Origin: Actinomycetes bacterium
Lineage (GTDB): Bacteria > Actinomycetota > Actinomycetes > S36-B12 > UBA5976
Length of the DNA stretch: 37,857 bases
Assembly: GCA_021814565.1 (NCBI GenBank)
Contig: JAKAIC010000009.1
Coordinates: 1-37,857 of the forward strand
Direction of reading: 5' to 3'
Part shown: in pieces, positions 1 through 8,782 of the stretch
Layout of the letters: the number at the start of each line of letters is the position of its first letter
Numbering within the stretch: position 1 is the first letter of the stretch
Translations under genes and position numbers: made by a program
The notes under the pieces: generated by a model
The model's database searches: none
What the model was told of the DNA's origin: nothing
Seen by the model: the letters and a program-made list of their open reading frames with translations, nothing else

Positions 1-176
1 TTGGTACCGCTCACGAGCACCACGCGACGACCCGCGGAGAGCTCGCGCAAGGCGTCGGGAGCGATGGCGACGAGGACACGCCCCTTGATGGCCACACCCT
101 GCCCGCGGCTCAGCATGCGCGAGGCCAGACCCGCGGCTTCAGCGGCGAGCAGGCCAAGGCGCAGGCGGAACGTCAT
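1..176 (-). CDS. murT: Mur ligase family protein, MurT-like (lipid II isoglutaminyl synthase subunit), N-terminal part; truncated by the window edge
   Basis: Reverse translation from CAT at 174-176: MTFRLRLGLLAAEAAGLASRMLSRGQGVAIKGRVLVAIAPDALRELSAGRRVVLVSGTN..., running into the start of the Mur ligase P-loop (GTN[GKT]). Confidence 0.75.
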   Translation of the reverse strand, partial: MTFRLRLGLLAAEAAGLASRMLSRGQGVAIKGRVLVAIAPDALRELSAGRRVVLVSGT

Positions 177-423
177 GCAGGAAGTCTAGGAAGGGGAGCA
201 TTTCCAGCAGGTATCACCACGTTGCCAGCTTGTTGGAGGGCGCACCAACACCGCCACTGCATCCACCACCAGGCTCCGGCGCGGAGGCCGCGCCTGCGTA
301 GGCCGGCATGAGATGCCCACATGCTCGAATGCTCCCATATTGATCCACATTTGAACCGTCTTCGGGCAGTTGCCGAAACTTCCCATGTCCGGTGCAATGG
401 AGCGGCGTCCGCTTTCTCCTATG

Positions 424-1470
424 TCAAGCGGCGAGGGCGACGACTGGCATTTGTGCGGCGTGAGCGTCGTGGAGCAGTGCGTGATAGACGACGTCGGAGA
501 GTCGCCGTTTGAGGACGCGGATGGATTCGGACTTGCTGTCGCCGCCTGCTCGGCGGCGTTCGAGTAGTGCACGGGCTCCGTCGTGCGATTTGGCTTGGGT
601 GATGGCGATGCGGTGCAGGCAGGTGTTGAGCTGCCGGTTCCCGGTACGACTCAAGCGGTGCCGCGTCTTGTTGCCCGACCATACGGGTAGCGGCGCGGTG
701 CCGTTGTGTCTGGCGTAGGCGTCCTTGGACTTGAACCGGCGCACGTCGGCGGTCTCTGCGATGAGTTTGGCAGCGATCAGCGTGCCCACGCCGTGCACCG
801 CGAGCAGCGTCGGCGCCAAGGGTGTGATGAGTGCATCAAGTTCGGCGTCGATGGCCTTGATGTCGATCGTGAGCCGCTCGCAGCGGACGGTGAGGTCCAG
901 GGCGAGGCGGGCCACGAGGCCGTCTTCGGACTGCAGGCGGCGTGTCACTGCATGCAGGTGCTTGGGCCGCCAGATGCTTCTTAAGGGCACGTGCAGTGAC
1001 GGGTCGATCTCGTGCAGATGCCAACGTAACCTGTTGATAATCCTCGTTCGTTCCGCGACCAGGTGGTCCCGGTGCGTGATCAGGAGTTGCACCTCACGGG
1101 ACGGTCCGTCAAGCCTGGCGGTCGGCAGGTTTGGTTCTCGTAGGGCTGCTCTGGCGACAGCGAGCGCGTCGATGGGATCAGACTTGCCGTAGGTGCGTGC
1201 CGAGTCGCGGGAATGCGCCAAGAGTTTCGGTGGGACCCGAACGATGGTCTCTCCGGCACCGAGCAGGTCGCGTTCCAGGCGACGCGACAGTTGCCGGCAG
1301 TCCTCGACTGCCCAGAGGCGCTCGCTATCGAGCTTGCTGGCCCATTCGAGCAGGGCGAGGTCGTCTTCGCTGGTGGTGCCGGTGGTGTGTTCGGCGAGCT
1401 TGCGGCCGCGATCATCGATGGCGACGACAGTGTGGTTGTGCTTGTGAGCATCGATTCCGAGGATCACCAT
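424..1470 (-). CDS. IS110-family transposase (DEDD N-terminal domain plus C-terminal Transposase_20 region)
   Basis: MVILGIDAHKHNHTVVAIDDRGRKLAEHTTG... N-terminus, and ...LLAVHGVGTLIAAKLIAETADVRRFKSKDAYARHNGTAPLPVWSGNKTRHRLSRTGNRQLN..., both typical of IS110 transposases. Start taken at the second Met (1470). Confidence 0.95.
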   Translation of the reverse strand: MVILGIDAHKHNHTVVAIDDRGRKLAEHTTGTTSEDDLALLEWASKLDSERLWAVEDCRQLSRRLERDLLGAGETIVRVPPKLLAHSRDSARTYGKSDPIDALAVARAALREPNLPTARLDGPSREVQLLITHRDHLVAERTRIINRLRWHLHEIDPSLHVPLRSIWRPKHLHAVTRRLQSEDGLVARLALDLTVRCERLTIDIKAIDAELDALITPLAPTLLAVHGVGTLIAAKLIAETADVRRFKSKDAYARHNGTAPLPVWSGNKTRHRLSRTGNRQLNTCLHRIAITQAKSHDGARALLERRRAGGDSKSESIRVLKRRLSDVVYHALLHDAHAAQMPVVALAA

Positions 1471-1700
1471 GATCCCTGTCTCCCTTCTGTTGGGTGGCAC
1501 GGGACCGGCCGGCAGGCACACATCAGTGGGGGCGACGCCACGCTCCTATCAAGCCATGCCGGTCGGTCTCAAGCCGATCCGGCCGGCCGCAAAAGGGGAC
1601 CAGGCCACGAAATACGGCAGGGAGTGGTTGAGCGAACCGGCCGGACCAACACCGCCGATCTTCACACTGACGAGAGTGGTGGATTTTCGGGCGTAGCGTT
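1471..1700 (-). ncRNA. Candidate bridge-RNA region in the 5' non-coding part of the IS110 element
   Basis: About 230 nt of non-coding, self-complementary sequence upstream of an IS110 transposase, containing three CCGGCCGG palindromes. IS110-group elements are known to encode a bridge RNA here. Boundaries and fold not determined. Confidence 0.4.
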
Positions 1701-1780
1701 GTGGCGTAGCCGGGCGTGAAGGCCATCGTGCAACAGTCAGTGAGTACCCACTACGGAACTCACAAAGGACGTGTTGCACG

Positions 1781-1855
1781 ATGGCTATGGACAATTCTGC
1801 CTTGCTTGAACTCTTGGACGCGCTGAAGGCCGCGGGTGTTGAAGAACGCATCCGG
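1781..1855 (+). pseudogene. IS256/Mutator-type transposase, N-terminal remnant
   Basis: MAMDNSALLELLDALKAAGVEERIR matches the characteristic start of actinobacterial IS256-family transposases. The rest of the protein is missing and the similarity stops around 1855. Confidence 0.6.
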
Positions 1856-2015
1856 GTGCTGGCACTCCACCCAGAACATTCGGCAGGTCTCTGCAGGTCT
1901 CAGCATCAATCCCGATTTTCGCGGCAGGTTGGCCTGACGGAGGCTACAGACGTCGGCAATGTCCGTTTCGGTCACGAGAAGGCAGGTGTCACCTGATACT
2001 CGTGATCTGCAAGGT

Positions 2016-2471
2016 CTAGCGCTGCTGGGCGAAGAAGTCCTGCAGCAATCGCGCCGACTCATCGGCCAGCACGCCCGCCACCACTTCCGGCCGGTGGTTG
2101 AGGCGTCGATCCCGCACCACGTCCCACAGCGACCCCGCTGCTCCCGCCTTGTCGTCGGTGGCACCGAAGACGAGCCGTGCCACACGTGCATTCACAATGG
2201 CGCCCGCGCACATGGTGCAGGGCTCCAGCGTGACGACGAGAGTGCATCCCTCCAGCCGCCATGCACCCACTGCCTGTGCCGCTTCACGAAGCGCCAGGAT
2301 CTCGGCATGGGCAGTCGGATCACCCGAGGCCTCACGCTGGTTGCGACCGCGCCCGATGACCACGCCGGCGGCGTCGATAACCACGGCACCGACGGGCACA
2401 TCGTCACCAGCGCGCATGGCCTGCGACAGCGCCTCCCGCATGGCCAGTTCATCCGTGGCCGTGATCTTCAC
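2016..2471 (-). CDS. tadA: tRNA adenosine(34) deaminase
   Basis: [33 protein letters not shown]...[16 protein letters not shown]...[45 protein letters not shown] and PCTMC zinc/deaminase motifs. GTG start at 2471. Confidence 0.95.
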   Translation of the reverse strand: MKITATDELAMREALSQAMRAGDDVPVGAVVIDAAGVVIGRGRNQREASGDPTAHAEILALREAAQAVGAWRLEGCTLVVTLEPCTMCAGAIVNARVARLVFGATDDKAGAAGSLWDVVRDRRLNHRPEVVAGVLADESARLLQDFFAQQR

Positions 2472-2555
2472 GGACCCATTGTGCCGGCTCTGCGCGAGCC
2501 GCGGCATGCCCTTCTGCCCAAGGCGCGCGCGCAGCCAGCCCCGTAGGCTTTGAGC

Positions 2556-3191
2556 ATGCGCACCCACGTTGCCGATCACCCGCTCATTGCCCACAAGCTC
2601 ACAGCGCTCCGCGATGAGCAGACCTCCTCGCCGGAGTTCCGTCGCCTGGCCGACGAGCTGGTGACCTTGCTCGCCTACGAAGCCACACGTCACATTCGTG
2701 TGCAACCGGTGACCGTGCGTACGCCGGTGGCCGTCACACAGGGGGTCGCGATCGCCGATCCCAAGCCGCTGGTGGTACCGATCCTGCGCGCCGGCCTTGG
2801 CATGCTTGAGGGCATGATGCGCTTACTGCCCAACGCCGAAGTGGGATTCCTGGGCATGGTGCGCGACGAGGAGTCACTGCTCGCCTCGGTATATGCCGAG
2901 CGCATCCCCAAGGACATCGCGGGCCGTCAGGTCTTCATGCTCGACCCGATGCTGGCCACCGGCGGCACCCTCATTGCCGCCATTCGCATGATGCTCGCGC
3001 GCGGCGCCACTGACGTCACCGCCATCTGCCTGCTCGCCGCCCCGGAGGGGCTGGCCAGTGTTGATGCGGCCTTCGAGGGCGCCGTCAATGTCACTATCGT
3101 CACCGCCGGCCTCGATGAGAAGCTCAACGACAAGGGCTACATCGTCCCCGGGCTCGGCGACGCCGGAGACCGCCTGTACGGCACCGTCTGA
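2556..3191 (+). CDS. upp: Uracil phosphoribosyltransferase
   Basis: [31 protein letters not shown]...[14 protein letters not shown]...DPMLATGGT...[17 protein letters not shown]. Confidence 0.97.
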   Translation: MRTHVADHPLIAHKLTALRDEQTSSPEFRRLADELVTLLAYEATRHIRVQPVTVRTPVAVTQGVAIADPKPLVVPILRAGLGMLEGMMRLLPNAEVGFLGMVRDEESLLASVYAERIPKDIAGRQVFMLDPMLATGGTLIAAIRMMLARGATDVTAICLLAAPEGLASVDAAFEGAVNVTIVTAGLDEKLNDKGYIVPGLGDAGDRLYGTV

Positions 3192-3267
3192 CCGCACAGG
3201 TTCCGTCCGGCATCTGCTGTTTGGCATGGTTCCCGACGTTGAAAGGCCTTTCCACGCCGGGAACCTG

Positions 3268-4722
3268 TCAGACGAGGAAGTTCTGGAACTGCCAAGGATC
3301 CTCGTCGAGTTCGAGACCATCCCAACCGGCGAAGAGGTCGTAACGGTTCTTCAATGGCGTCCAGTCCACGGCCTGTGAACGGAATTCGCCCAGGAAGGGC
3401 AGGGCCACATCCAGGACCTCGCGCCAGGGCAGGTCATCGGGAACGCAGAGGCCGCGATCGGGATTGTTGACTGCGTAGGTCGATGCAGCCAGCACTGAGG
3501 CTGCCACCTGCAGCGTGGTGGCACTCTGATGTGGCACATGCGAGCGCGCCTCGTCGATGGAGAGCAGCGATCCCGTCCACCATGCCTTCAGGGGATGACC
3601 CATGAGCAGTACTCCCAGGCGATCCTCGCCGCGCACGATCTCGTCATTCATGATGCGTTCGTGCTCGGGGTAGGTCCAGTTGTTGGCCTGCAGTTCGCGC
3701 ATAGACGCAATCGCGGCATCGCTGGGGCAGTACGCGTAGTGGCAGGTGGGGCGGTAGATCTCGCGACCTGCGTCATCGCGCACCGTGAGATGCGCGGGAA
3801 TCGTATATGCCTCACCGTGACGGATGACCATGCCGTTGATCTCGAAATCCGGAACCCATGAACGCACCCACACCGTGGCGCCGGGCTGCGCCATGAGGAT
3901 CTGTGTCTCGGACGACTCGTGGCGAATCCCCTTGGCGGGCAAGCGCTTCTCGTGCGTACCCCAGCCCAGTTCAGCAGGGGCGATGCCCTCCTCATGGAAG
4001 CCGGCGACACTCCAGGTGTTGACGAATTCACCCACCTGCTTGGGCTGCTCGGCGATCTGGGTGTCGCGCTCGGACACGTGGATCACCTTGACGTCCAAGT
4101 GCATGGCCAATTTCGCGAAGTCGCCGTCGACCAGCGCGCTGCGCACGACGGAAGCCCGATCACCCAACAGGTTCTGCTCGAGGCAGGCCATGGCGATGTC
4201 GATGAGCGCCTGCTTCACGAAGTGTGATACCAGACCAGGATTGGCGCCGTGCTCGACGATGGCGGTGGGGCCGGGCGTGCTCCAGCCCGCCTTCATCTGC
4301 TGCAGGCGCTGGTGGCGTACGAGCAAGGTGCGATCACTCGGATGACGCGAATCCGCGGCGCTGTAGGGATCCCATTCCTCCACCGAGGTGTTGATGTAGA
4401 GCACGCCGTGCTCATGGCACCAGCCGATGATGGTGTTGGCGTCAATGTTCCATGCCAGATCGATGAGCAGGTCACCGGCCGAGAGGTACCGCGAGAGCAA
4501 CGCATCCAGGTTCTCGCGCTTCACTTCGTCAATCACGAAGCTGGCACCTGCATTGATGGCGCTGCGGAAGCGCGCACTCACATCCTTCATGTCCATGACC
4601 GTGAGCTGCTCCGGAGTAGCCACCACATGATCGAGGAGAAGCGGTACCGAACACTGCGAGACCGCACCTCCGCCGAGGACGAGAATTCGACCTTTGTAGC
4701 TACCCGCCAATTGAAGCTCCAT
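3268..4722 (-). CDS. hss: Homospermidine synthase
   Basis: LVLGGGAVSQCSVPLL..., YINTSVEEWDPY, GANPGLVSHFVKQALI, NTWSVAGFHEEGIAPAELGWGTHEK, RPTCHYAYCPSDAA, WTGSLLSIDEAR and C-terminal DPWQFQNFLV are homospermidine synthase features. Confidence 0.9.
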   Translation of the reverse strand: MELQLAGSYKGRILVLGGGAVSQCSVPLLLDHVVATPEQLTVMDMKDVSARFRSAINAGASFVIDEVKRENLDALLSRYLSAGDLLIDLAWNIDANTIIGWCHEHGVLYINTSVEEWDPYSAADSRHPSDRTLLVRHQRLQQMKAGWSTPGPTAIVEHGANPGLVSHFVKQALIDIAMACLEQNLLGDRASVVRSALVDGDFAKLAMHLDVKVIHVSERDTQIAEQPKQVGEFVNTWSVAGFHEEGIAPAELGWGTHEKRLPAKGIRHESSETQILMAQPGATVWVRSWVPDFEINGMVIRHGEAYTIPAHLTVRDDAGREIYRPTCHYAYCPSDAAIASMRELQANNWTYPEHERIMNDEIVRGEDRLGVLLMGHPLKAWWTGSLLSIDEARSHVPHQSATTLQVAASVLAASTYAVNNPDRGLCVPDDLPWREVLDVALPFLGEFRSQAVDWTPLKNRYDLFAGWDGLELDEDPWQFQNFLV

Positions 4723-4822
4723 TCGGGCGCACGCACGCCATTGGTCTCGATTGTAAGCCCCGCAACGGAACCGTCGTCGAGCCTCAGAAGCGCACGGGCC
4801 TTCAGCGGATTAGGGTGATTCC

Positions 4823-4927
4823 ATGCATCACAGCCATCCCATGGTCTGGGGGCGGGCGCCGCACCGCCGCACCCGCTTCGGCTATCAGTGGCAGGCTCCC
4901 ATCCGCAGCACCGTCAACGATGACTAG
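4823..4927 (+). CDS. Possible 34-aa small protein upstream of the aminopeptidase gene
   Basis: ATG...TAG encodes MHHSHPMVWGRAPHRRTRFGYQWQAPIRSTVNDD. TAGGGT (4811-4816) lies exactly 6 nt before the ATG, and an AGGGTGA Shine-Dalgarno-like string overlaps it. Stop is 8 nt before the next start. Confidence 0.4.
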   Translation: MHHSHPMVWGRAPHRRTRFGYQWQAPIRSTVNDD

Positions 4928-4935
4928 GCAACCAG

Positions 4936-6366
4936 GTGACCAAGAAACTCAACATCGGCTCGCATGACCTTCCCGTGTCCGACCGTCTCGCCGAATTCAT
5001 GAAGACGGGCTGGGCGGACACGGAGAACACGGAAGTTCAGCGCAACCGCAGCGCGGACTACGCAGTGGCACGACGGGCACGTCTCTCGGCAGCCTTCCCG
5101 GGCCTGCGCGTGGTCATCCCTGCCGGCACCTTCCGCGTACGTGTCAACGACAGCGATTACCGCTTCCGTGCCAGTTCCCCTTACTCCTGGCTCACCGGCA
5201 TCGGCGCCTCCGAAGCAGTGCCGGACACTGTGCTCGTCCTCGAGCCCACGCTTGACGGCCACGATGCACACCTCTACCTGCACCCGCGTAGCCCCCGCGA
5301 CACCGATGAGTTCTTCCGCGATCGCCGGCACGGCGAATTCTGGGTGGGACGACGGGTCACGGCCAAGGAATCAGAGGCCCGCAACGGCATCGCCGTCCGT
5401 CACATCGACGACCTGCCCCAGTTGCTCAAGGACGGCACGCCAACGGTGGCGCTGCGCAATGAGGACCCAGCGGTTGACGGCTTGCTGGCACCGGCCAACG
5501 ACCGTGAACTGGAGTTGCTGCAGTGGCTTGCCGAGGCCCGGCTCATCAAGGACGAGTACGAGGTCGAGGAACTGCAGTTTGCGGTCGACGCCACCATCCG
5601 TGGCTTCGAGGATGTCGTACGCGCCTTGCCTGCCGCCAAGAAGGAGCCCAACGGCGAACGCGTCGTCGAGGCTGCGTTCTACGCCCGCGCGCGCCTCGAG
5701 GGCAATGAACCCGGCTATGACACCATCGCGGCCTCGGGCGCGCACGCCTGCGTGCTGCACTGGATCCGCAATGACGGTGCGGTGAAGGACGGAGACCTCA
5801 TGCTCCTGGACGCCGGCGTGGAAGTGGATTCCCATTACACCTCGGACGTCACGCGCACCCTCCCCGTCAGCGGTTCGTTCACGCCGGCACAGCGTCGCAT
5901 GTACATGCTGGTGTACGAGGCGCAGCAGGCGGCCATCGCGGCGGTGAAGCCGGGCGCCAGATTCCGCGATTTCCATCGCGCGGCCATGCGCGTCATCGCC
6001 GAGGGCCTGGCGGACTGGGGCGTGCTGCCCATCTCCGGCGAGGAGTCCATGCTCGACGAGGTCGGGCTGCACCGCCGCTGGACGCTGTGCTCCACCGGCC
6101 ACATGCTGGGCCTGGATGTGCACGACTGCGCTAAGGCGCGGGCCGAGGAATACCTCGATGGAGTGCTGCAGGTGGGCAATGTGCTCACCATCGAACCGGG
6201 CCTGTATTTCCAGCCCGACGACCTGCTGCTGCCCGAGGAACTTCGCGGCATCGGCATTCGCATCGAGGACGACGTCATCGTCACGGAGGACGGCTGCCGG
6301 CTCCTCACCGAAGCCCTGCCCCGGCATCCCGATGACATCGAACGCTGGATGCGTCAGATCGTCTGA
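4936..6366 (+). CDS. pepP: Xaa-Pro aminopeptidase (aminopeptidase P family, M24)
   Basis: AMP_N-like N-terminus, then DAGVEVDSHYTSDVTRTLPVSGSFTPAQR, STGHMLGLDVHDCAKAR, NVLTIEPGLYF, GIGIRIEDDVIVTEDG: M24 metal-binding motifs. GTG start. Confidence 0.93.
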   Translation: MTKKLNIGSHDLPVSDRLAEFMKTGWADTENTEVQRNRSADYAVARRARLSAAFPGLRVVIPAGTFRVRVNDSDYRFRASSPYSWLTGIGASEAVPDTVLVLEPTLDGHDAHLYLHPRSPRDTDEFFRDRRHGEFWVGRRVTAKESEARNGIAVRHIDDLPQLLKDGTPTVALRNEDPAVDGLLAPANDRELELLQWLAEARLIKDEYEVEELQFAVDATIRGFEDVVRALPAAKKEPNGERVVEAAFYARARLEGNEPGYDTIAASGAHACVLHWIRNDGAVKDGDLMLLDAGVEVDSHYTSDVTRTLPVSGSFTPAQRRMYMLVYEAQQAAIAAVKPGARFRDFHRAAMRVIAEGLADWGVLPISGEESMLDEVGLHRRWTLCSTGHMLGLDVHDCAKARAEEYLDGVLQVGNVLTIEPGLYFQPDDLLLPEELRGIGIRIEDDVIVTEDGCRLLTEALPRHPDDIERWMRQIV

Positions 6367-6381
6367 ACACCGACAACAGCA

Positions 6382-6411
6382 CGGCCCCTGCACCACACGA
6401 TGCAGGGGCCG
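6382..6411. terminator. Hairpin between convergent pepP and the VIT gene
   Basis: Perfect 11-bp inverted repeat CGGCCCCTGCA-N8-TGCAGGGGCCG immediately after the pepP stop; no U-tract. Confidence 0.75.
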
Positions 6412-6423
6412 CTTGCAGTGTGC

Positions 6424-7131
6424 CTAGGCGACCTGGGTGTGGAACAGTGCACCCACGCCGTAGGTGGCGGCCATGGCCAACAACCCACCGAGGATGACGC
6501 GAATGGTGGGCTTGACCGGGTTCATGCCCGAGGCCACCCCGCTGAAGGTGCCCGCCGCGCCGAGGCCGATGAAGGTGACCAGGAACATCATCTTCACGCG
6601 GATGTTCTCGGGGGTCGACAAAGCCAGGAAGGGCACGACACCACCCAGAATGAAACTGGCGGCTGACGCCATGGCCGCCTGCAGCGGTTTGGCGTCGTTG
6701 TGCTCATGGCGACCGAGTTCCTCCCGCAGGTGCGCCTCCAGCGCATCATGGGCCGTCATCTCGATGGCTGCACGCTCCGCGGTGTGACGTGTAAGGCCGC
6801 GAGCTTGCAAGTACTGGGTGAGCTCCTCCAACTCTGCTTCCGGCTGGTCGTTGAGGTGCTTGATCTCAAGTTGGCGGTCCGCCTCCTCGATGTCAGCCTG
6901 GGAACTCACGCTGACGAACTCGCCGACGGCCATGGCCAGAGCACCGGCGGAGATGGCGGCAACGCCGGCCGTAGCCACACCGCTGGCGGTGGCGCCGGCC
7001 GCGGCCACACCCACCATGATGGATGAGATGGAGACCAGGCCGTCATTGGCACCCAGCACCGCAGCACGCAGCCAACCGCCGCGTCCCGCCTTGTGGGCCT
7101 CCTCATGAGGCACTGTGAGTTCGATGTTCAT
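6424..7131 (-). CDS. VIT1/CCC1-family membrane protein (putative Fe/Mn transporter)
   Basis: MNIELTVPHEEAHKAGRGGWLRAAVLGANDGLVSISSIMVGVAAAGA...ALAMAVGEFVSVSSQADIEEADRQLE...LGGVVPFLAL: VIT family. GGGAGA Shine-Dalgarno 9 nt before the chosen ATG. Confidence 0.92.
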   Translation of the reverse strand: MNIELTVPHEEAHKAGRGGWLRAAVLGANDGLVSISSIMVGVAAAGATASGVATAGVAAISAGALAMAVGEFVSVSSQADIEEADRQLEIKHLNDQPEAELEELTQYLQARGLTRHTAERAAIEMTAHDALEAHLREELGRHEHNDAKPLQAAMASAASFILGGVVPFLALSTPENIRVKMMFLVTFIGLGAAGTFSGVASGMNPVKPTIRVILGGLLAMAATYGVGALFHTQVA

Positions 7132-7217
7132 GCGTCGCATTCTCCCATGGTCGGCTATCTCGACGCTGAACCCCGCCTGCCGGTTCGGTATCCTGTGCAC
7201 GTCCATACGGAGGAACC

Positions 7218-7736
7218 ATGCGCATTCCAGTCGCCCTTGCTGCCCTTGCCCTGACACTCTCCGCGTGCGGTGGTGGTGGCACCCCGACAGCAGCTAGCAC
7301 CGCCGGTGCCTCGGCCTCAGCCTCAGCCTCGGCCACTCCGAGCGGCGTGACCGCCAACTTCGGTGCACCTGCAGACCTGGGCAATGGTGTCGCAGTGACG
7401 GTGAGCACCCCCGCCAGCTTCACACCCGGATCGTTCGCCTCCAATGTCATGCCGGGCCAGGTACCGAACGTCTTCAACGTCACGGTCGACAACAAGGGCA
7501 CCACCGCACTCGACATGACGTCCGTGTCCGTCACCGCCAGCACCGCAAGTTCCACCTGCACCGACGTCCTCGACGGCGACAACGGCATCAACGGTGCCCC
7601 GACGGACCCCTTGGCAGCCGGCGCCAGCACCAGCTTCAAGTTCGCCATCTCCTGTGACGCCAAGGCTGGGGCGCCGCTCAGCGTGAATGTCACGGTCGGC
7701 GCCAACTCAGTGACCTTGGACGGCAAACTCGCCTGA
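7218..7736 (+). CDS. Putative secreted lipoprotein with Ala/Ser-rich linker and an Ig-like beta domain
   Basis: MRIPVALAALALTLSACGGGGT signal peptide with LSAC lipobox; SASASASA linker encoded by tandem GCCTCR hexamers (about 7312-7338); GGAGGAA Shine-Dalgarno. Confidence 0.8.
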   Translation: MRIPVALAALALTLSACGGGGTPTAASTAGASASASASATPSGVTANFGAPADLGNGVAVTVSTPASFTPGSFASNVMPGQVPNVFNVTVDNKGTTALDMTSVSVTASTASSTCTDVLDGDNGINGAPTDPLAAGASTSFKFAISCDAKAGAPLSVNVTVGANSVTLDGKLA

Positions 7737-7748
7737 CTCCAGACACGA

Positions 7749-7779
7749 CGATGGCCCGCAGCAACACTGCGGGCCATCG
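7749..7779. terminator. Bidirectional hairpin between convergent lipoprotein and dppF-like genes
   Basis: Perfect 13-bp inverted repeat CGATGGCCCGCAG-CAACA-CTGCGGGCCATCG. Confidence 0.8.
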
Positions 7780-7801
7780 CTGTTCATGGGTCGGGTTCCC
7801 G

Positions 7802-8782
7802 TCACTCCTCCGGGAAATGGCAGGCCACAATGCGCTGCGGGGCAATCTCGGTGGGGACCGGCGCCTCAAGTCGGCAGCGCTCCTGCGCCTTCCAGCAACG
7901 CGTGTGGAACACGCAGCCGGTCGGCGGGTTCATGGGGCTGGGCAGGTCACCCGAGAGCATGATGCGCTCGCGCTTGCGTTCCAACTGCGGATCCGGGATC
8001 GGCACTGCCGAGAGCAGCGCCTTGGTGTACGGGTGGCGCGGGCTGTCGTAGAGCACCGACGTGGAGGCAACCTCCATGACCTTGCCCAGGTACATGACGA
8101 CGACACGATCTGAGATGTGCTGCACCACTGACAAGTCGTGCGCCACGAAGACGTAGGCCAGTCCGAATTCCTGCTGCAGGTCGTCGAGAAGATTCACCAC
8201 CTGGGCCTGGATGGAGACGTCCAGGGCCGAAACCGGTTCATCGGCGACGATGAACTTCGGTCGCAAGGCGACAGCACGCGCGATGCCGATGCGCTGACGC
8301 TGGCCACCGGAGAACTCGTGCGGATAGCGGTTGTAATGCTCGGGATTGAGGCCCACCCGCTCCATCAGTTCCTGCACGGCACGCCGCACGCCACCGGGTG
8401 GAGTGATCTTCTGGATTTCATAGGAGGCTGCGATGATGCCGCCCACCGTGTGTCTGGGGTTCAGCGAGGAGTACGGGTCCTGGAAGATCATCTGCATCTC
8501 AGAGCGCAACGGCACCATCTCGCGATGCGAGAGATTCGTGATGTCTCGCCCGCGATAGATGATGCGGCCCGCCGTGGGTTCATAGAGCTTGAGGATGGTG
8601 CGCCCGGCCGTGGTCTTGCCACAGCCCGACTCGCCGACCAGACCAACGGTCTCACCCTCATGCACTTCGAGGTCGATGCCGTCGACAGCCTTCACCACAC
8701 CGCGGCGACGATTGAAGACTCCACCGGAATGCGTATCGAAATGCTTCTGCAGGCCCTCGAGCTTCAGGACGACGTCGCTCAT
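7802..8782 (-). CDS. Di/oligopeptide ABC transporter ATP-binding protein (DppF/OppF-like)
   Basis: [40 protein letters not shown] (as [19 protein letters not shown]), [16 protein letters not shown]-terminal oligopeptide domain. Confidence 0.96.
   Translation of the reverse strand: MSDVVLKLEGLQKHFDTHSGGVFNRRRGVVKAVDGIDLEVHEGETVGLVGESGCGKTTAGRTILKLYEPTAGRIIYRGRDITNLSHREMVPLRSEMQMIFQDPYSSLNPRHTVGGIIAASYEIQKITPPGGVRRAVQELMERVGLNPEHYNRYPHEFSGGQRQRIGIARAVALRPKFIVADEPVSALDVSIQAQVVNLLDDLQQEFGLAYVFVAHDLSVVQHISDRVVVMYLGKVMEVASTSVLYDSPRHPYTKALLSAVPIPDPQLERKRERIMLSGDLPSPMNPPTGCVFHTRCWKAQERCRLEAPVPTEIAPQRIVACHFPEE

Larger units (their letters stand above)
296..1719 (-). mobile_element. IS110-family insertion sequence, approximate extent
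   Basis: Complete transposase flanked by about 230 bp of non-coding DNA on each side. An imperfect direct repeat, GCGTAGGCCGGCATGA (296-311) and GCGTAGCCGGGCGTGA (1704-1719), may mark the ends. Exact ends are not determined. Confidence 0.45.

Noticed and set aside
424-1719. Multiple plus-strand ORFs over the IS110 element
   Set aside because: Overlap the intact IS110 transposase on the opposite strand; no recognisable product.
1760-2191. 143-aa minus-strand ORF across the IS256 remnant and the tadA 3' end
   Set aside because: Contains part of tadA in the wrong frame. The segment LLVTETDIADVCSLRQANLPRKSGLMLRPAETCRMFW looked protein-like, but I cannot assign it to a family, so I do not report it as a CDS.
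5371-6396. 341-aa minus-strand ORF
   Set aside because: Antisense shadow of the aminopeptidase P gene.
7312-7338. Tandem GCCTCR hexamers
   Set aside because: Encodes the Ala/Ser linker of a lipoprotein; a low-complexity coding repeat, not an independent element.
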